Below, in pieces: positions 6,570-8,898 of a DNA stretch of 8,898 nucleotides. The notes under the pieces are model-generated. The model searched no databases. It saw only the letters and a program-made list of their open reading frames with translations, and was not told the origin of the DNA. How positions within the stretch are numbered: position 1 is the first letter of the stretch; the number at the start of each line of letters is the position of its first letter. The stretch lies in assembly GCA_045579195.1 (NCBI GenBank), contig JAZNLR010000083.1:1-8898 (forward strand), read 5' to 3'. Made by a program: the position numbers and the translations under genes. The stretch is from JAZNLR01 sp045579195. Lineage in GTDB: Bacteria > Bacillota > Clostridia > Christensenellales > CAMQZB01.

Positions 6570-7424
6570 ATGAAATTTGAACGACAAAAAAGAGTTGCAG
6601 CCGTGCACGATATCTCCTGCATCGGGCGGTGTTCCCTCACCGTTGCGCTGCCCATTCTCTCCGTGGCAGGCGTGGAAACCTGCGTTCTTCCGACCGCGAT
6701 CCTCTCCACACACACGGGAGAATTCACGGGCTTTACGCACCTTGACTTAACTGACGAAATGGGTAAGATCACAGCACATTGGAAAACCCTCGATCATCCC
6801 TTTGACGCCATCTATTCCGGCTATCTCGGCTCTATCAAACAACTTGAGCTCGTTGAGCAGTTCATCACGTCATTCCGCAACGAAAACACCCTCGTCATCA
6901 TCGACCCCGTCATGGGAGACGATGGCAAGCTTTACGCACTCTTCACTCACGACTTTGTGGACGGAATGAGAAATCTCTGCAAAAAGGCAGACGTCATCGT
7001 TCCCAATATGACCGAGGCAGCATTCCTGCTGGGCAGAGAGTATAACGGCGGCATTCACACCGAAGACGAGATCAGAGCCATCGTGAAGGACTTAAGTTCC
7101 CTTTCCAAGAACGTTGTCCTCACGGGAGTCTATTTCGACGAGGATCACTACGGCGCGGCTGTTTACAGCGATAAGACGGGTGAGATCTCCTTCGCGCTCG
7201 CGCCCAAAGTGCATGGGTACTTCCACGGAACGGGCGACGTCTTTGCATCCGCGCTTACGGGTGCGATCTTAAACGGACTCCCCTTGAAAGAGGCGGCGGA
7301 CGTTGCTGTTTCCTTCACGTCGGACGCCCTCAACAGAACGAACGCAGAAGAGACCCCGTTGCGCTTTGGGGTGGACTTTGAAAATGCATTGCCGCTTTAC
7401 ATGAAGCTTCTTCACCGCATCTAA
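6570..7424 (+). CDS. pdxY: Pyridoxal/pyridoxamine kinase (PfkB/ribokinase superfamily)
   Basis: This 284-residue kinase phosphorylates B6 vitamers (pyridoxal, pyridoxamine or pyridoxine) with ATP as part of pyridoxal-5'-phosphate salvage. The N-terminal HDISCIGRCSLTVALPIL (13-30) is the substrate-side signature of the family, PTAILSTHTG (41-50) follows, IDPVMGDDGKLY (111-122) is the nucleotide/metal region, and GTGDVFAS (220-227) carries the anion hole and the presumed catalytic Asp223. The length is normal for PdxY/PdxK. The ATG lies 3 bases after the nadE stop with no clear Shine-Dalgarno sequence, so translation probably depends on ribosomes finishing nadE. Together the two genes form a cofactor (NAD and PLP) operon that ends at the terminator at 7438-7467. 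PdxY and PdxK cannot be separated by sequence reading alone. Confidence 0.92.
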   Translation: MKFERQKRVAAVHDISCIGRCSLTVALPILSVAGVETCVLPTAILSTHTGEFTGFTHLDLTDEMGKITAHWKTLDHPFDAIYSGYLGSIKQLELVEQFITSFRNENTLVIIDPVMGDDGKLYALFTHDFVDGMRNLCKKADVIVPNMTEAAFLLGREYNGGIHTEDEIRAIVKDLSSLSKNVVLTGVYFDEDHYGAAVYSDKTGEISFALAPKVHGYFHGTGDVFASALTGAILNGLPLKEAADVAVSFTSDALNRTNAEETPLRFGVDFENALPLYMKLLHRI

Positions 7425-7437
7425 AAAAACGCAAGCG

Positions 7438-7467
7438 AAAAGCCTTCCTCTCCGGGAAGGCTTTTTT
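7438..7467. terminator. Bidirectional intrinsic terminator between pdxY and ogt
   Basis: The stem AAAAGCCTTCC (7438-7448) pairs with GGAAGGCTTTT (7455-7465) around a 6-base loop, followed by Ts on the plus strand. On the minus strand the same stem is followed by TTTT and, after a few bases, a longer T-run, so it can end both convergent transcripts. Its T-tract overlaps the ogt stop codon (7468-7466). Confidence 0.92.
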
Positions 7468-7975
7468 ATTCAACAGAAAACAACTTTGTTCCTTTCAACC
7501 GCTCTCCTTCGATGCGATGTCCCTCAAGAACAAGGAGCTTTTCTTTTACCGAAAGCCCCTCTCGAAAACCCACAAGACGGAGATCCGCCCCCACCACACG
7601 GTGACAGGGCAAAAAGATGAGGATGGGGTTTGCGCCGATCGCCCGACCGACCGCTTGGGCTGACATCGCTTTGAGTCCGCGCCTTTTGGCAACGGCTTTT
7701 GCAATCGCGCCATAGCTGACCACTTCTCCAAACGGAATCTTCGCAAGCTCACAAAAGCAGGCTCGCTGAAATTCCGTTCCCTTGGGTGCAAGCGGAAAGG
7801 AAAACGAAAGCCCATTCCCGGAAAAATATTCCTTCAGTGCAACGGTCGCCTCCAAAAGAACGGGCGATGTCGGGCTCGAGATCCCATCATTGCAAAGTTT
7901 GGCCGAAACGAGCGCACCGCCCTCCTCTGAAAGGCGGATGTTCCCAATGGGGGTGGCAAGGACGCATTCTGTCAT
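7466..7975 (-). CDS. ogt: Methylated-DNA--[protein]-cysteine S-methyltransferase
   Basis: This protein (169 aa) repairs O6-alkylguanine (and O4-alkylthymine) by moving the alkyl group irreversibly to its own cysteine. The acceptor motif is PCHRVVG (123-129) with Cys124. The DNA-binding helix and arginine finger region is AQAVGRAIGANP (106-117, Arg111). The downstream GFREGLSVKEKLLVLEG (136-152) matches the family's C-terminal motif. The N-terminal domain is short, as in Ogt-type enzymes without an Ada regulatory domain. The start ATG overlaps the upstream mutT stop in ATGA, with GGAGGAGGG just before it inside mutT, so the two are co-translated. Ogt rather than the C-terminal part of Ada is favoured because no further domain is present. 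Confidence 0.95.
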   Translation of the reverse strand: MTECVLATPIGNIRLSEEGGALVSAKLCNDGISSPTSPVLLEATVALKEYFSGNGLSFSFPLAPKGTEFQRACFCELAKIPFGEVVSYGAIAKAVAKRRGLKAMSAQAVGRAIGANPILIFLPCHRVVGADLRLVGFREGLSVKEKLLVLEGHRIEGERLKGTKLFSVE

Positions 7976-8358
7976 ATTCCCTCCTCCATCAACCGCGCAA
8001 GGATGACCTCGTCCGCCGGACAGAAGTCATAATTCGGGATCTCTTTCGGAGTGATCCATCGGATGTCGTTATGCTCCAACCGCTTGGGCGTTTCCTCTCC
8101 GATTGAGGCAAGAAACAGCGTCAGATGGACGGTCATGTCGGGATAGACGTGATCCACCTCCATAAAGACGCCTTCCACGACAACGGTGACGTCCAGCTCT
8201 TCTCGGCACTCACGAACGAGAGCCTCCTCTCTTGTTTCACCGCGCTCCACCTTGCCTCCGACAAACTCCCACAACAGGCCTCTTGTCTTGTGCGCAGGGC
8301 GTTGACAGATCAAAAAGCGTCCTTCTTTTCGGATGAGCGCCGCAACAACTTGTGTCAT
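7972..8358 (-). CDS. mutT: (Deoxy)nucleoside triphosphate pyrophosphohydrolase, MutT/Nudix family
   Basis: This 128-residue Nudix hydrolase most likely removes oxidised nucleotides such as 8-oxo-dGTP from the nucleotide pool. The Nudix box spans 35-57, reading GKVERGE then REcrEEldV, with Glu41, Arg49, Glu50, Glu53 and Glu54 in place. The consensus Gly near its end is Asp56. WEFVGGKVE (30-38) resembles the WEFPGGKVE of MutT proteins, and the C-terminal WITPKEI (101-107) also fits that subfamily. The start is the ATG at 8358-8356 because AGGAG (8369-8365) lies 6 bases upstream and homology begins with MTQVVAALI. An in-frame start at 8493 would read back through the terminator into fucI and is rejected. 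The exact substrate is inferred from the family. It overlaps ogt by 4 bases. Confidence 0.92.
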   Translation of the reverse strand: MTQVVAALIRKEGRFLICQRPAHKTRGLLWEFVGGKVERGETREEALVRECREELDVTVVVEGVFMEVDHVYPDMTVHLTLFLASIGEETPKRLEHNDIRWITPKEIPNYDFCPADEVILARLMEEGI

Positions 8359-8375
8359 AAAAAACTCCTGATTCA

Positions 8376-8409
8376 AAAAGAAAAGTCCGCTTTTGAAAGC
8401 GGACTTTTT
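8376..8409 (-). terminator. Intrinsic terminator after fucI
   Basis: On the minus strand AAAAGTCCGC pairs with GCGGACTTTT (arms at 8408-8399 and 8390-8381) around an 8-base loop, followed by the T-rich run TTTTCTTTTT. It begins a few bases after the fucI stop and ends only about 6 bases before the mutT ribosome binding site. Confidence 0.9.
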
Positions 8410-8414
8410 CATCG

Positions 8415-8898
8415 TTAACGGTAAAGCGGTCCGTACTTCTCGCAAGCGCGGAAGTCTGCCCCTTCGAGGTCGTTCGTTCCAAATGCGCTCCAAGCATGCG
8501 GGCGGAAGATGTCGCCTTCCTCAACGTTGTGCAACGAAACGGGAATGCGCAACATACTTGCAAGCGTGATAAGGTCCTTTCCGATGTGGCCATAGCTAAA
8601 CGCGCCGTGGTTTGCGCCCCAGTTTGCCATCACGTCGTAAACCGACTTGAACGCGCCCTTTCCGGTGAGACGCGGCGCAAAGAACGTGGTCGGCCAACTC
8701 GGATCCGTTCTCATCTCGATGTGGTTCAGAACGTGGTCGGGAACGTTGACCGTCGTTCCCTCTGCGATCTGGAGGGTCGGGCCAATGCCTTCGATCATAT
8801 TCACGCGAACAAGGGTGACAGGCATTTCCACTCTCGTTCTGAAGTGCGAGCTGAATCCGCCGCCACGGAAGTAATTCATATTTGCAGGGCACCAATCG
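8415..8898 (-). CDS. fucI: L-fucose isomerase, C-terminal part
   Basis: L-fucose isomerase interconverts L-fucose and L-fuculose, the first step of fucose breakdown; the metal-dependent enzyme also acts on D-arabinose. Only about the last 160 residues are in the window, and the frame stays open to the right edge (reading DWCPAN before the ATG at 8879, which is internal). Recognisable stretches are YFRGGGFSSHF, GPTLQIAEG, RTDPSWPTTFFAPRLTG, VMANWGANHGAFSYGHIG, LITLASMLRIPVSLHNVEE and ACEKYGPLYR at the end. The His in GANHG lies 63 residues before the C-terminus, as does catalytic His528 in the 591-residue E. coli enzyme. The C-terminus appears complete and is followed by a terminator, so fucI is the last gene of its transcription unit. 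Its presence suggests use of host- or plant-derived fucose. Confidence 0.95.
   Translation of the reverse strand, partial: DWCPANMNYFRGGGFSSHFRTRVEMPVTLVRVNMIEGIGPTLQIAEGTTVNVPDHVLNHIEMRTDPSWPTTFFAPRLTGKGAFKSVYDVMANWGANHGAFSYGHIGKDLITLASMLRIPVSLHNVEEGDIFRPHAWSAFGTNDLEGADFRACEKYGPLYR

Noticed and set aside
8359..8493. Longer mutT frame starting at 8493
   Set aside because: It would translate through the terminator hairpin and overlap fucI. The ATG at 8358 has a proper ribosome binding site and begins at the first conserved residues.
8877..8879. ATG at 8879 as the start of a short 154-residue protein
   Set aside because: The frame is open to the window edge and the upstream residues continue the L-fucose isomerase, so this Met is internal.

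Overview
The window looks like ordinary chromosome from a Gram-positive anaerobe of the Firmicutes, most likely class Clostridia. The grounds are the paired glgC/glgD genes (a two-subunit ADP-glucose pyrophosphorylase arrangement typical of Firmicutes), strong GGAGG ribosome binding sites, a sigma-A-like promoter, and a tightly packed gene layout. The species cannot be named from the sequence. I see no tRNA, rRNA, CRISPR array, insertion sequence or phage gene.

Left part (1-4342, minus strand): a glycogen biosynthesis operon read right to left, glgB - glgC - glgD - start of a further gene. Gaps are 15, 13 and 40 bp. A near-consensus promoter lies just upstream of glgB. GlgC makes ADP-glucose, GlgD is its non-catalytic partner, and GlgB adds alpha-1,6 branches. 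The last gene is cut by the window edge and shows only a Lys/Ala/Pro-rich N-terminus; its position suggests glycogen synthase (glgA), but the visible residues do not prove it.

Middle (4343-7467): a 346-bp divergent intergenic region carries the glgB promoter, a probable nadE promoter and several inverted repeats. A plus-strand two-gene cofactor operon follows: nadE (glutamine-dependent NAD+ synthetase) and a pyridoxal/pyridoxamine kinase gene 3 bp later. It ends at a bidirectional hairpin terminator shared with the convergent ogt gene.

Right part (7466-8898, minus strand): the 3' end of fucI (L-fucose isomerase), a clear intrinsic terminator, then a translationally overlapping mutT-ogt pair (Nudix hydrolase plus O6-alkylguanine DNA alkyltransferase), a small mutation-avoidance unit.

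I did not find a new multi-gene system. The most unusual observation is in NadE: the glutaminase nucleophile Cys is Gly, and a conserved Glu of the synthetase site (expected to bind Mg2+) is Val, although the rest of the protein is well conserved. Other points worth checking are a 17-bp palindrome made of two Spo0A-box-like heptamers in the nadE leader, and a terminator placed directly before the mutT ribosome binding site with no obvious separate promoter.
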